NCBI GenBank assembly: GCA_905221375.1
Contig: CAJNCY010000006.1
Span: 103,943-167,942, forward strand
Origin: a bacterium
Lineage (GTDB): Bacteria > Bacillota > Bacilli > Lactobacillales > Streptococcaceae
Length of the DNA stretch: 64,000 bases
Reading direction: 5' to 3'
Positions 1 to 9,221 of this stretch are shown one piece after another. The notes under the pieces were generated by a model, which had not been told where the DNA came from, searched no databases, and was given only the letters and a program-made list of their open reading frames with translations. Position numbers and translations under genes: made by a program. Positions within the stretch are counted from its first letter, which is position 1, and every line of letters begins with the position of its first letter.

Positions 1-446
1 AACGTTGCTTGTAAACTGCGCCATCACGGGTGATTTCGACTTCCAGCCAACTCGAGAGGGCATTAACAACGGAAGAACCGACCCCGTGGAGACCACCGGA
101 TGTTTTGTAGCCACCCTGACCGAATTTCCCTCCGGCGTGAAGAATGGTAAAGATAACCTCAACTGTTGGAATTCCCATAGCGTGCATTCCAGTCGGCATC
201 CCACGACCATGGTCCTGCACAGTCAAACTCCCGTCTTTATTGATGGTCACATCAATGCGATCACCAAATCCAGACAAGGCCTCATCGACTGCATTGTCGA
301 CGATTTCCCAGACGAGATGATGGAGACCTGCCCCATCGGTCGATCCAATATACATACCTGGACGTTTACGGACGGCATCCAACCCTTCTAGCACCTGTAT
401 GGCATCATCATTATAATTGTTAATATTGATTTCCTTTTTTGACACA
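1..446 (-). CDS. parE: DNA topoisomerase IV subunit B, N-terminal part (cut by window edge)
   Basis: This is the first 148 residues of the ATPase subunit of topoisomerase IV, which decatenates daughter chromosomes together with ParC. The GHKL (Bergerat) ATP fold is readable: [10 protein letters not shown] at residues 47-56, DHGRGMP at 78-84 and GGLHGVGSS at 117-125. The start is GTG, chosen because a strong AGGAGG lies just upstream and the protein then begins [10 protein letters not shown], as expected for ParE rather than GyrB. The rest of the gene lies outside the window. It is divergent from plsY, as in pneumococci. Confidence 0.95.
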
Positions 447-565
447 AGGAACCTCCTATTCGTTCATCTTTACTATTCTACAGGTTTTCCAAGGATTTTG
501 CAAAATTTTTCTTTCTCCGATGTAACAATTTCAGAAGAGATTCTCTGCCTTTCTTCTTCATTTCA

Positions 566-580
566 TGATATAATAGGAGT
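566..580 (+). promoter_or_regulatory. TG-extended -10 promoter of plsY, almost touching the start codon
   Basis: TGATATAAT ends at 574 and the ATG begins at 581, so normal initiation about seven bases after the -10 would put the RNA 5' end at or next to the start codon. AGGAG sits between them with only one base before ATG. No good -35 is visible. Confidence 0.55.
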
Positions 581-1222
581 ATGATTACAATAGTTTTATT
601 AATCCTAGCCTATCTGCTGGGTTCGATTCCGTCTGGTCTCTGGATTGGACAAGTATTCTTTCAAATCAATCTGCGCGAGCATGGTTCTGGTAACACTGGA
701 ACGACCAATACCTTCCGCATTTTAGGCAAGAAAGCAGGTATGGCGACCTTTGTGATTGACTTTTTCAAAGGAACCCTAGCAACACTTCTTCCAATTATGT
801 TTCATCTGCAAGGCGTTTCGCCCCTCATCTTTGGACTTTTGGCTGTTATTGGTCATACCTTCCCTATCTTTGCAGGATTTAAGGGAGGCAAGGCTGTCGC
901 AACCAGTGCGGGAGTGATTTTCGGATTTGCGCCTGTCTTCTGTCTCTACCTAGCAGTTGTTTTCTTTGGAACCCTCTATCTTGGTAGTATGATTTCACTG
1001 TCTAGTGTCACAGCATCTATCGCAGCCGTCATCGGGGTTCTACTCTTTCCACTTTTTGGTTTTATCCTGAGCAACTATGACCCTCTCTTCATCGCTATTA
1101 TCCTAGCACTTGCTAGCTTGATTATCATTCGGCATAAGGATAATATCACACGCATCCAAAATAAAACTGAAAATCTTGTCCCTTGGGGACTAAACCTAAC
1201 AAATCAAAATCCTAAAAAATAA
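581..1222 (+). CDS. plsY: Acyl-phosphate:glycerol-3-phosphate acyltransferase
   Basis: PlsY is an integral membrane enzyme that transfers the acyl group from acyl-phosphate to glycerol-3-phosphate, the first step of phospholipid synthesis. The 213 residues fit the family length. Conserved family blocks are present: GSGNTGTTN near residues 36-44, [10 protein letters not shown] near 102-111 and a basic RHKDNITRI tail near 183-191, interspersed with hydrophobic segments. It is a single-gene unit, divergent from parE and convergent with the nucleoside transporter genes, with a shared terminator in between. The start is supported by the match to known PlsY N-termini. Confidence 0.95.
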   Translation: MITIVLLILAYLLGSIPSGLWIGQVFFQINLREHGSGNTGTTNTFRILGKKAGMATFVIDFFKGTLATLLPIMFHLQGVSPLIFGLLAVIGHTFPIFAGFKGGKAVATSAGVIFGFAPVFCLYLAVVFFGTLYLGSMISLSSVTASIAAVIGVLLFPLFGFILSNYDPLFIAIILALASLIIIRHKDNITRIQNKTENLVPWGLNLTNQNPKK

Positions 1223-1254
1223 ACGCCAGTTTGAACAGAACTGACGTTTTTTGT
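1222..1254. terminator. Bidirectional terminator between plsY and the nucleoside operon
   Basis: AACGCCAGTT and AACTGACGTT form a 10-bp stem with one mismatch. It is followed by T6 on the plus strand and preceded by A-rich sequence that gives U's on the minus strand. Confidence 0.8.
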
Positions 1255-1258
1255 ATGC

Positions 1259-2215
1259 TTATTTTGATTTGATATAGTTGATACCATCTGCTTTTGGTGC
1301 AACTGCTTTTCCAAAGAAGGCTGCTAAGACCAAAATAGTCAAAACATAAGGTGCGATTTGAAGGTAAACCGCTGGCACTCCTTGTAGGAATGGCAATTGA
1401 GAACCGATAACGGCCAAACTTTGTGAAAGCCCAAAGAAGAGACTAGATAGCATGGCTCCGATTGGATTCCATTTTCCAAAAATCATCGCAGCAAGGGCAA
1501 TAAATCCAGGTCCAACAATAGTTGTCACTGAGAAGTTAACTGAGATTGATTGAGCATAAATCGCTCCCCCAATTCCACCCAAGAAACCTGAAATGATAAC
1601 CCCTAAATATCTCATCTTGTAGACATTGATTCCCAATGTATCCGCTGCTTGAGGATGTTCACCTACAGAGCGGAGACGAAGACCAAAGCGGGTCTTGAAG
1701 AGGATAAACCAAGCAAGGAATGAGAAGGCAATCGCGATATAACCTAGCAGACTTGTTGACTTGAAGAAGATATCACCAATCACTGGGATATTTGCTAAGA
1801 CTGGGAAGTCAAAGCGTCCAAAAGTCTGACTTAGGTTGTCGGTTTGACCTTTATTATAAAGAACTTTCACTAAGAAAACAGCCAAGGCAGGTGCCATCAA
1901 GTTCAAGACAGTACCGCTGACAACATGGTCTGCGCGGAAATGAACCGTCGCAGCTGCGTGGATGATAGAAAAGATTCCCCCTACCAATCCTGCAACAAAC
2001 AAAGATAGCCATGGAGTTGCTGCTCCAAATTGTTCTGCAAATTCAAGGTTAAAGACGACTCCAGAAAAGGCACCCATAACCATAATTCCTTCAAGGCCGA
2101 CGTTTACCACACCACCACGTTCAGAGAAAACACCACCGATACTTGTAAAGATGAGGGGTGCTGAGTAAATCAGCATAGAAGACACCAAGAGGGTGAGCAA
2201 GGTTGTAATAGACAT
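1259..2215 (-). CDS. Nucleoside ABC transporter permease (second permease)
   Basis: This is a 318-residue polytopic membrane protein of the ribose/nucleoside type permease family (BPD_transp_2, as in B. subtilis NupQ). The N-terminal segment with the GGVFSERGGVVNVGLEGIM region is typical of this family. It is the last gene of the leftward nucleoside operon, two bases after the preceding permease gene, and would pair with that permease to form the membrane channel fed by PnrA. The role is inferred from family and operon context. Substrate range is not visible in the sequence. Confidence 0.88.
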   Translation of the reverse strand: MSITTLLTLLVSSMLIYSAPLIFTSIGGVFSERGGVVNVGLEGIMVMGAFSGVVFNLEFAEQFGAATPWLSLFVAGLVGGIFSIIHAAATVHFRADHVVSGTVLNLMAPALAVFLVKVLYNKGQTDNLSQTFGRFDFPVLANIPVIGDIFFKSTSLLGYIAIAFSFLAWFILFKTRFGLRLRSVGEHPQAADTLGINVYKMRYLGVIISGFLGGIGGAIYAQSISVNFSVTTIVGPGFIALAAMIFGKWNPIGAMLSSLFFGLSQSLAVIGSQLPFLQGVPAVYLQIAPYVLTILVLAAFFGKAVAPKADGINYIKSK

Positions 2216-2217
2216 CT

Positions 2218-3276
2218 TTACTTACCTCCTTTAACTTGTTTTTTCGGTTTGACAAAGCGTTCGATAAGGTAATGAACACTGACAAAGAAGATAATAGACG
2301 CTGTTACAATGCTGACAAGCTCAGACGGTACCTGCGCCGCATTCATACCAGGAGCTCCAACTTGGAGAACACCAAATAGGAAGGCTGCAAAAAGAATACC
2401 AATTGGTGAATTTGCCGCAAGCAGACTAACCGCCATTCCATTAAATCCGACAGCTAAGGATGCCCCTTGAACATAGACGTTCTGGAAGGTTCCTAGACCT
2501 TCAACAGCTCCACCAAGACCTGCCAAAGCACCTGAGATAATCATAGAGAGGATAATCGTCCGTTTGGCAGAGATACCAGCATATTCTGATGCGTGAGGAT
2601 TAAGACCAACCGCACGAATTTCAAAACCAAGGGTTGTTTTCTTGAGCATGAACCAAATGACTGCAACGGCAATAAGAGCAAAGAAAATACCAATATTCAT
2701 CCGTGAATTACCAGTCAACTCAGCCAACCAAGGTGTCTGGTAGGTTGCATTAGCCCCAACACGAATCGTCGAATCTGTACTTTGCATGAAGTCTTTAGGA
2801 AAGGCATGGATAAAGGCATTTCCTACATACAAGACAATATAGTTCATCATGATGGTTACGATAACCTCTGATGTCCCTAAATAAGCTCTAAGAATACCTG
2901 GAATGGCACCGACAATTCCACCAGCAACCAAGGCAATCACAATAGTTGCTAGAATCATCAGCGGACGTGGCATATCCGGATGCGACAAGGCAAACCAACC
3001 ACTAAGAATCCAACCTGCCAAAGCCTGACCGGGAAGTCCAACGTTAAAGAAACCAGCACGACTGGCAACGGCAAAACCAAGACCAATCAAGACCAAAGGT
3101 CCCATAGCACGGAAGATTTCCCCAATCCCGCGTAGACTACCAAAGGCTGTATAGAACAATTCTTCGTAGCCCCAAATAGCATCATAACCGAAGATCCACA
3201 TGACAATGGCTCCGAGTAAAATTCCTAGGAAGACAGAAATCAAGGGAACCGAAATTTGTTGTAATTTTTTAGACAT
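2218..3276 (-). CDS. Nucleoside ABC transporter permease (first permease)
   Basis: A 352-residue membrane protein, homologous in layout to the following permease and to NupP-type proteins, with about eight to ten hydrophobic segments and a family-typical FNVGLPGQ block. I place the start at the ATG overlapping the stop of the ATPase gene (ATGTCTAA), preceded by GGAGAAG. An in-frame start nine codons upstream lies inside the ATPase gene and lacks a ribosome binding site. Translational coupling to the ATPase is likely. Confidence 0.88.
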   Translation of the reverse strand: MSKKLQQISVPLISVFLGILLGAIVMWIFGYDAIWGYEELFYTAFGSLRGIGEIFRAMGPLVLIGLGFAVASRAGFFNVGLPGQALAGWILSGWFALSHPDMPRPLMILATIVIALVAGGIVGAIPGILRAYLGTSEVIVTIMMNYIVLYVGNAFIHAFPKDFMQSTDSTIRVGANATYQTPWLAELTGNSRMNIGIFFALIAVAVIWFMLKKTTLGFEIRAVGLNPHASEYAGISAKRTIILSMIISGALAGLGGAVEGLGTFQNVYVQGASLAVGFNGMAVSLLAANSPIGILFAAFLFGVLQVGAPGMNAAQVPSELVSIVTASIIFFVSVHYLIERFVKPKKQVKGGK

Positions 3277-4804
3277 CACTCTTCTCCTTTCCCAAGTTTC
3301 CACCAGCCATCAAGACACCAAGTTCTTGTTTATTGGTTGTTTCTGGTGATACAATACCTTGAATCTTACCATCGTGGATAACGGCAATACGGTCTGAGAG
3401 GTTTAAAATCTCATCTAGTTCAAAGCTGACAACAAGGACAGCCTTCCCATTATCACGCTCTTCAATCAAGCGTTTGTGGATATATTCAATGGCACCGACA
3501 TCCAAACCACGAGTTGGCTGGCTGACGATAAGGAGATCAGGATCTCGATCAATTTCACGAGCAATAATTGCTTTTTGTTGATTTCCTCCTGAGAGTGCAG
3601 CTGCAGGCACAATTTCACTGGCAGCACGAACATCAAATTCTTCCATTAGCTTTTTAGCATAAGAAGTAATATTTGAATAGTTCAAAATTCCATTTTTACT
3701 ATGTGGTTCTTTATAGTAGGTTTGAAGGGCAATATTTTCAGAAATCATCATTTCCAAAATCAAACCATCACGGTGACGGTCTTCTGGAACGTGCCCAACG
3801 CTCAACTCTGTAATCTGACGTGGGTGCAATCCTACAATTGAATCTCCTTTTAGCTCAATGCTACCAGATTCAACCTTGCGAAGACCTGTGATGGCTTGAA
3901 TGAGTTCAGACTGACCATTTCCATCAATCCCCGCAATCCCAACAATCTCTCCCGCTCGAACATCCAAGGACAGATTTTTCACAGCTGGAACACCACGGTT
4001 TTCATTGACCACCAAATCTTTGATTGACAAGACCACTTCTTTTGGTTGAGAGGCCTGCTTCTCTGTCTTAAAGGAAACTGAACGTCCCACCATCATTTCT
4101 GCCAAATCAGCATTAGTAGCCCCTGCAATTTTGACGGTTTCAATTGATTTCCCACGACGGATAACTGTAACGCGGTCAGAAACTGCACGAATTTCGTCCA
4201 ACTTGTGGGTAATCAAGATAATTGATTTTCCTTCTTTGACAAGATTTTTCATAATAGCCATCAACTCCTCAATTTCTGATGGAGTCAAAACAGCCGTTGG
4301 TTCGTCAAAAATAAGAATATCAGCTCCCCGATAAAGGGTTTTTAAAATTTCTACACGTTGTTGGGCTCCAACTGAGATGTCTGCCACCTTGGCAGAAGGG
4401 TCCACAGCTAAGCCATAACGTTCAGAAAGAGCCTTGATTTCTTTGCTAGCTCCAGCGATATCTAGCACACCATTTTTAGTCAATTCACTTCCTAAAATAA
4501 TGTTTTCAGCCACCGTGAAAGCCTCTACCAACATAAAGTGCTGGTGAACCATTCCGATTCCCAAGCCAGCTGCTTTAGATGGGGAGTCGAGGTTGACAAC
4601 TTGACCGTTGACCGCGATTTCACCACTAGTTGGTTCAAGAAGACCTGCTAACATGTTCATGAGCGTGGACTTACCAGCCCCATTTTCTCCTAAAAGTGCA
4701 TGAATTTCACCCTTTCGTAGGTGCAGGTTGATTTTGTCGTTGGCAACAAATTCACCAAACACCTTGGTAATATCACGCATCTCAATGACATTTTCGTGTG
4801 CCAT
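3269..4804 (-). CDS. Nucleoside ABC transporter ATP-binding protein (tandem ABC domains)
   Basis: The 511 residues carry two ABC ATPase domains, the arrangement seen in sugar and nucleoside importers of the RbsA/NupO group. The first half has Walker A GENGAGKST at 39-47 and a Walker B ending in FDEPTAVLTP. The second half has a degenerate Walker A (GIDGNGQSE) and signature LSGGNQQK, so ATP hydrolysis is probably asymmetric, as is usual for this family. The gene lies downstream of pnrA but behind a terminator-like hairpin, so it is probably expressed at a lower level than the binding protein. Confidence 0.92.
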   Translation of the reverse strand: MAHENVIEMRDITKVFGEFVANDKINLHLRKGEIHALLGENGAGKSTLMNMLAGLLEPTSGEIAVNGQVVNLDSPSKAAGLGIGMVHQHFMLVEAFTVAENIILGSELTKNGVLDIAGASKEIKALSERYGLAVDPSAKVADISVGAQQRVEILKTLYRGADILIFDEPTAVLTPSEIEELMAIMKNLVKEGKSIILITHKLDEIRAVSDRVTVIRRGKSIETVKIAGATNADLAEMMVGRSVSFKTEKQASQPKEVVLSIKDLVVNENRGVPAVKNLSLDVRAGEIVGIAGIDGNGQSELIQAITGLRKVESGSIELKGDSIVGLHPRQITELSVGHVPEDRHRDGLILEMMISENIALQTYYKEPHSKNGILNYSNITSYAKKLMEEFDVRAASEIVPAAALSGGNQQKAIIAREIDRDPDLLIVSQPTRGLDVGAIEYIHKRLIEERDNGKAVLVVSFELDEILNLSDRIAVIHDGKIQGIVSPETTNKQELGVLMAGGNLGKEKSDV

Positions 4805-4843
4805 GTGCTCTTCCTTTCAGAGTCTTATTTTATTTCAATAAAA

Positions 4844-4896
4844 CTTGCTAGTTTATCTAGTAGCAAGCTTTACTGAGACAAAATGACTTTGTCTCA
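4844..4896 (-). promoter_or_regulatory. Two further hairpins in the pnrA-ATPase intercistronic region
   Basis: CTTGCTA (4844-4850) pairs with TAGCAAG (4861-4867). TGAGACAAA (4874-4882) pairs perfectly with TTTGTCTCA (4888-4896). Together with the adjoining terminator they form three successive stem-loops upstream of the ATPase start, which could act in attenuation or mRNA stabilisation. Confidence 0.5.
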
Positions 4897-4902
4897 ACTC
4901 TT

Positions 4903-4924
4903 AAAAAGCGGCCGATGGCCGCTT
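4903..4924 (-). terminator. Terminator or attenuator after pnrA
   Basis: AAGCGGCC and GGCCGCTT form a perfect GC-rich 8-bp stem with a 3-base loop, followed on the minus strand by T's. It lies inside the operon, so it should be a partial terminator. Confidence 0.75.
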
Positions 4925-4946
4925 CCTAAGAAATAACTTCCATCCA

Positions 4947-5999
4947 TTATTTTGCAGGAACTTTTACACTTCCATCAAGGATTTTAGCTTTAGCATCTTC
5001 AACGGCTTTTTTACCTTCTTCAGAAAGGTTAGTTGTTACCAAGTCAACCCCTTTATCTTTCAATGAGTAAACGATCACTTGACCGCCAGGGAATTCACCT
5101 TTTTCTGCCTTGTTAGAAATATCTTTTACAGTTGTACCAACTTGTTTCAAAGTAGATGCAAGAACAAAGTTTGATTCTTTACCATCTTTAGAAGTGTATT
5201 TACCTTCTGCTTCTTGGTCACGGTCAACACCGATAACCCAAACTTTTTCATTTTCAGGACGGCTTTCGTTGAGTGATTTTGCTTCTGCAAAGACACCAGC
5301 ACCTGTACCACCAGCTACTTGGTAAACAATATCTGCACCGGCTGCGTATTGTGCGGCTGCAATTGTTTTACCTTTAGCAGCATCACCAAATGAACCAGCA
5401 TAGTCAACTTGTACTTTGATAGATGGGTCTACTGACGCAACACCAGCCTTGAATCCTGCTTCAAAACGAGAGATAACTTCTGACTCCTGCCCACCTACAA
5501 AACCAACTTGTTTTGTTTTAGTTGTTTTTGCTGCAGCTACACCTGCAAGGTAACCTGACTCATTATCAGCGAAAGTTACGCTCGCAACATTCTTTTGATT
5601 TTTAATTACATCATCAATCAAGACATAGTTCAAGTCAGAATGTTCTTTAGCTGCTTCTTCAACCGCATTGTGAAGGGCAAAACCAACACCGAAGATTAGG
5701 TTGTAACTTCCAGCCGCTTGTTGCAAGTTGTTAGCGTAGTCAGCTTCACTTGTTGATTGGAAGTAAGTGAAACCGTTATCTTTTGAAAGATTGTGTTCTT
5801 TACCCCAAGCCTGCAAACCTTCCCAAGCTGATTGGTTGAATGATTTGTCATCAACACCACCAGTATCAGTGACGATTGCTGCTTTTGTCTTCACATCAGA
5901 AGATGAATCTGCCTTACGAGAAGAGCGGTTACCACATGCAGCAAGTCCAACTGCTGCCACTGCTACTAGGCCAAGACCTAGCCATTGTTTCTTGTTCAT
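4947..5999 (-). CDS. pnrA: Nucleoside-binding lipoprotein of the BMP/Med family
   Basis: This is a 350-residue surface lipoprotein that captures nucleosides for the adjacent ABC importer. The signal peptide ends in VGLAAC, with lipidated Cys22. The mature part starts with a Ser-rich linker and then AAIVTDTGGVDDKSFNQSAW, the hallmark of basic membrane protein/PnrA substrate-binding proteins. The start is the ATG preceded by AGGAGG. A longer reading with 24 extra residues has no ribosome binding site and would bury the signal peptide. It is the fifth gene of the nucleoside operon. The hairpin after it should make it the most abundant product of the transporter set. Confidence 0.93.
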   Translation of the reverse strand: MNKKQWLGLGLVAVAAVGLAACGNRSSRKADSSSDVKTKAAIVTDTGGVDDKSFNQSAWEGLQAWGKEHNLSKDNGFTYFQSTSEADYANNLQQAAGSYNLIFGVGFALHNAVEEAAKEHSDLNYVLIDDVIKNQKNVASVTFADNESGYLAGVAAAKTTKTKQVGFVGGQESEVISRFEAGFKAGVASVDPSIKVQVDYAGSFGDAAKGKTIAAAQYAAGADIVYQVAGGTGAGVFAEAKSLNESRPENEKVWVIGVDRDQEAEGKYTSKDGKESNFVLASTLKQVGTTVKDISNKAEKGEFPGGQVIVYSLKDKGVDLVTTNLSEEGKKAVEDAKAKILDGSVKVPAK

Positions 6000-6088
6000 T
6001 ACTGAACCTCCTAAATAAGATGTGCAACGATGTTGCAAGTATGGATTGGTTGGCCACAAGGACCGTGTCACTCAGAGAGCGACTCAGA

Positions 6089-6478
6089 CTAATTTAAGTC
6101 TGTAAAAGAGTATGGAAGTAATTCCCCGACCGTCATCTCGACCGTCGATTTATCTTTTGCGACTAAGGTCACTTTTAGATCTTGTTCAAAAAATTCGACC
6201 ATTACTTGGCGACAAGCACCACATGGTGAAATTGGTTTTTCAGTCTGTCCATAGACAATCAATTCTGAAAATTCTCTTTGGCCTTCGGAAACTGCTTTAA
6301 AAATGGCTGTACGCTCTCCACAGTTTGTCAAAGGATAGCTAGCATTTTCGATATTCACTCCCGTGTAAACATTTCCGTCTTTGGCTACTAAAACTGCTCC
6401 GATAGGAAAGTGAGAATAAGGGACATAGGCTTTCTTGCTTGTTTCAATTGCTAGTTCAATCAACTCAGTAGTCGCCAT
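6089..6478 (-). CDS. cdd: Cytidine deaminase
   Basis: Cdd converts cytidine or deoxycytidine to uridine or deoxyuridine. The 129 residues fit the homotetrameric class. Zinc ligands are visible as Cys53 in NCGERTA and Cys86/Cys89 in PCGACRQVM, with Glu55 as the proton shuttle; the usual CAE motif reads CGE here. It overlaps deoC by 14 bases and precedes pnrA, so salvage enzymes and importer are co-transcribed. Confidence 0.95.
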   Translation of the reverse strand: MATTELIELAIETSKKAYVPYSHFPIGAVLVAKDGNVYTGVNIENASYPLTNCGERTAIFKAVSEGQREFSELIVYGQTEKPISPCGACRQVMVEFFEQDLKVTLVAKDKSTVEMTVGELLPYSFTDLN

Positions 6479-7127
6479 CTGCCAATTCTCCTTTTAAAAT
6501 GGCTACACCAGCTGACGTTCCGATACGGGTCGCACCTGCTTCGACAAAGGCAAGAGCATCTGCATAAGAACGAGCTCCACCAGCAGCCTTGACACCCATA
6601 TCAGGTCCAACTGTTTCACGCATTAATTGAACATCCGCTATCGTAGCGCCACCAGTTGAAAAGCCGGTAGATGTTTTAACAAAATCAGCTCCAGCTTTTT
6701 GAGCTAATTGGCAAGCCACAACTTTTTCTTGGTCTGTCAATAAGCAAGCTTCAATGATGACTTTAACCAACTTGTCACCACTTGCTTCCACAACAGCACG
6801 AATGTCCGATTCAACCAAATCAAGATTACCTGATTTGAGGGCACCGACATTGATCACCATATCAATCTCATCTGCACCATTTTGGATAGCTTCTTTGGTT
6901 TCAAATGCTTTCACAGCTGAAGTTGTTACTCCCAAAGGGAAACCAACTACTGTGCAAACCTTGACATCTGTGCCTTCAAGCCCTTTTTTAGCATGTTCAA
7001 CCCAGGTCGGATTGACGCAAACACTGGCAAAATCATACTCCCTAGCTTCAGACAACAAACAATCAATTTGATTTTCTGTCGCATCTTGTTTTAAAAGCGT
7101 ATGATCGATATATTTATTTAATTTCAT
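6465..7127 (-). CDS. deoC: Deoxyribose-phosphate aldolase
   Basis: DeoC cleaves 2-deoxyribose-5-phosphate to acetaldehyde and glyceraldehyde-3-phosphate. The 220-residue TIM-barrel protein shows EIDMVINVG at 87-95, the second active-site lysine region [10 protein letters not shown] at 121-130 and the Schiff-base lysine K151 in [12 protein letters not shown]. It sits between pdp and cdd, the classical deoxynucleoside catabolic order, and links nucleoside import to glycolysis. Confidence 0.96.
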   Translation of the reverse strand: MKLNKYIDHTLLKQDATENQIDCLLSEAREYDFASVCVNPTWVEHAKKGLEGTDVKVCTVVGFPLGVTTSAVKAFETKEAIQNGADEIDMVINVGALKSGNLDLVESDIRAVVEASGDKLVKVIIEACLLTDQEKVVACQLAQKAGADFVKTSTGFSTGGATIADVQLMRETVGPDMGVKAAGGARSYADALAFVEAGATRIGTSAGVAILKGELADGDY

Positions 7128-7146
7128 ATTCGGATTCTCCTGCGGT

Positions 7147-8424
7147 TTATGAGATAATTTCTATAATTTCTCGTAAACTTTGCACCCTATCATTTATTTT
7201 AACATATTTTTGAAAATCTGTAACTAGCTGAGGAGAAATTTTTCCATTTGTGTATACTTTTGCAACAATTTCTCCCTTTTGAACGGAATCTCCAACTTTC
7301 TTTTCAAAAACAATTCCTGTTTCATAGTCCAAGGAATCAGACTTAACTGCACGGCCAGCCCCCAGTCTCATAGCATAAAGTCCAAATTCCATAGCTGGAA
7401 GAGCTGAAATGACACCCGTTTCCTGGGCAGGAATTTCCACCACATGGGCTACATTTACAGGACGATAGAGATCTTCCAAGTCTCCACCTTGGGCTTGGAC
7501 CATTTCCTCAAACTTAGCCAGTGCCTTACCATTTTCAAGATGTTGGCGAACTTCTTCAACTGTTTTATTTACATTTGCCAAACCAAGCATAATTTGAGCC
7601 AATTCGCATATAAAATGGGTAATATCCTGACGACCTTGCCCTTGTAAAATCTCCAGTGCTTCAAGGATCTCCAGACGATTTCCAATCGCTCGTCCCAAAG
7701 GTTGACTCATATCGGTAATCACTGCTACCGTTTTTCTACCAACTGCCTTACCAAGTTCCACCATGGTTTGAGCCAATTCACGCGCCTCATCAACCGTCTT
7801 CATGAAGGCACCCTCACCGACAGTCACGTCTAGCAAAATAGCATCCGCTCCTGCCGCGATTTTCTTACTCATCACCGAACTAGCAATCAAAGGAATCGTG
7901 TCTACAGTTGCGGTCACATCACGAAGGGCATAGAGAAGCTTATCTGCTTTGACCAGCTGGTCTGATTGTCCAATGACAGATACACCAATGTCCTGTACCT
8001 GACGAATAAAATCCTCTTGACTGCGTTCCACTTGATAGCCCTTAATGGACTCCAATTTATCAATTGTTCCGCCTGTATGGCCGAGACCACGACCACTCAT
8101 TTTTGCCACAGGTACACTGAAGCTAGCAACAAGAGGAGCTAAAATCAAGGTCACCTTATCACCAACACCACCCGTAGAATGCTTGTCAACCTTAACCCCA
8201 TCAATAGCTGATAAATCAAACTCTTGCCCAGTCCTAACCATATTCATAGTTAGGTCAGAGATTTCTCGAGTTGTCATTCCTTTGAAATAAACAGCCATAG
8301 CAAAGGCAGACATCTGATAATCAGGAACCGTTCCTGACACATAGCCTTCAACTAGCCATTCAATTTCACTTGAAGTCAGTTCTTGACCGTCTCGTTTCTT
8401 TTGGATTAAATCAACTGCTCTCAT
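7147..8424 (-). CDS. pdp: Pyrimidine-nucleoside phosphorylase
   Basis: It phosphorolyses uridine, thymidine and deoxyuridine to base plus pentose-1-phosphate. The 425 residues match the family. The phosphate-binding [10 protein letters not shown] block is at 81-90, followed by [19 protein letters not shown] near 109-127. The protein ends in the usual C-terminal alpha/beta domain. Its start codon overlaps the stop of the methyltransferase gene by 4 bases (ATGA), implying coupled translation. Pdp rather than thymidine-specific DeoA is the usual enzyme in Gram-positives, but specificity cannot be read here. Confidence 0.94.
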   Translation of the reverse strand: MRAVDLIQKKRDGQELTSSEIEWLVEGYVSGTVPDYQMSAFAMAVYFKGMTTREISDLTMNMVRTGQEFDLSAIDGVKVDKHSTGGVGDKVTLILAPLVASFSVPVAKMSGRGLGHTGGTIDKLESIKGYQVERSQEDFIRQVQDIGVSVIGQSDQLVKADKLLYALRDVTATVDTIPLIASSVMSKKIAAGADAILLDVTVGEGAFMKTVDEARELAQTMVELGKAVGRKTVAVITDMSQPLGRAIGNRLEILEALEILQGQGRQDITHFICELAQIMLGLANVNKTVEEVRQHLENGKALAKFEEMVQAQGGDLEDLYRPVNVAHVVEIPAQETGVISALPAMEFGLYAMRLGAGRAVKSDSLDYETGIVFEKKVGDSVQKGEIVAKVYTNGKISPQLVTDFQKYVKINDRVQSLREIIEIIS

Positions 8425-9011
8425 TCGTTCACACTTCTAAGGATATAGTATCCCTTGTCTTTTTTGACGACTTCACAATTTCCAAACACATCTTCCATCT
8501 TGGACTTAGCACTTGGGGCCCCTTGTTTCTTCTGGATAACGATTGTTAAATCCCCACCAGTTTCCAAGAAATCTTTACTTTTCTCAATGATTTCATGAAC
8601 CACTTGCTTGCCCGCACGGATAGGAGGATTAGAAATGACATGGTCAAATGTGCCTTTAACTTGTTCATAGATGTTAGACTGGAAAATCGTCGCTTCTACT
8701 TTATTTCGTTCAGCATTTTGTCGCGCCAAATCCAAGGCACGATTATTGATATCGACCATGGTCGCCTGAACCCCATAAGCCTTAGCCAAGGACAAACCCA
8801 AAGGCCCGTAACCACAGCCTACATCAAGGACAGTTTCTCCTTGGTTGACCTCAAGACACTTGAGCAAGAGTTGACTTCCAAAGTCAACCATTTTCTTGCT
8901 AAAAACACCCGCATCCGTCAAAAAGGTCATTTTTTCTCCCAACAAGTCCACTCTTAACTCATGAATGTCATGAGCAGCGTCAGGATTTTCTGCATAATAC
9001 ATTTTACTCAT
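8421..9011 (-). CDS. Class I SAM-dependent methyltransferase (RsmC-like)
   Basis: A 196-residue methyltransferase with the SAM-binding motif VLDVGCGYGPLG at 61-72 and the catalytic NPPIRAG at 128-134. The NPP motif marks N-methylation of a base in RNA or DNA or of an amide, and the family includes 16S rRNA G1207 methyltransferase RsmC. At half RsmC length it resembles the Gram-positive YbxB-type proteins. It is the promoter-proximal gene of the nucleoside operon; no functional link to nucleosides is evident. Confidence 0.85.
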   Translation of the reverse strand: MSKMYYAENPDAAHDIHELRVDLLGEKMTFLTDAGVFSKKMVDFGSQLLLKCLEVNQGETVLDVGCGYGPLGLSLAKAYGVQATMVDINNRALDLARQNAERNKVEATIFQSNIYEQVKGTFDHVISNPPIRAGKQVVHEIIEKSKDFLETGGDLTIVIQKKQGAPSAKSKMEDVFGNCEVVKKDKGYYILRSVNE

Positions 9012-9018
9012 GAAACTA

Positions 9019-9057
9019 TTTTACCATAATTTGCCTTAAATTGTAAATCGTTTACAA
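9019..9057 (-). promoter_or_regulatory. Promoter of the nucleoside operon with cre-like palindrome
   Basis: On the minus strand TTTACA is followed after 18 bases by a TG-extended -10, TGGTAAAAT, just ahead of the methyltransferase ATG. The -35 lies in the palindrome TTGTAAA-TCG-TTTACAA (9041-9057), which resembles a CcpA cre site with one extra central base. Binding there would block the polymerase. Catabolite control is inferred. Confidence 0.5.
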
Positions 9058-9072
9058 ATTGATAATAAAACG

Positions 9073-9116
9073 AAAAAGACTGAAGAAAGCTAGTAGGTAA
9101 AACCTTTTCTTCAATC
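9073..9116 (-). terminator. Terminator of the small membrane protein gene
   Basis: On the minus strand GATTGAAGAAA pairs with TTTCTTCAGTC across a loop of about 17 bases and is followed by T5. Confidence 0.65.
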
Positions 9117-9221
9117 TCTTTCAATTATTGGAAATGAATGACAAATCATTGGGAGCTATAAGGTATCACAGTCAAGATAAAACAATAAATTTATCATCTA
9201 TAATCAGACGCATTTTCATTA

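Noticed and set aside
5..391. Long plus-strand open frame at the left edge
   Set aside because: It is the antisense of the ParE ATPase domain, which has clear motifs on the minus strand; the plus-strand product has no recognisable features.
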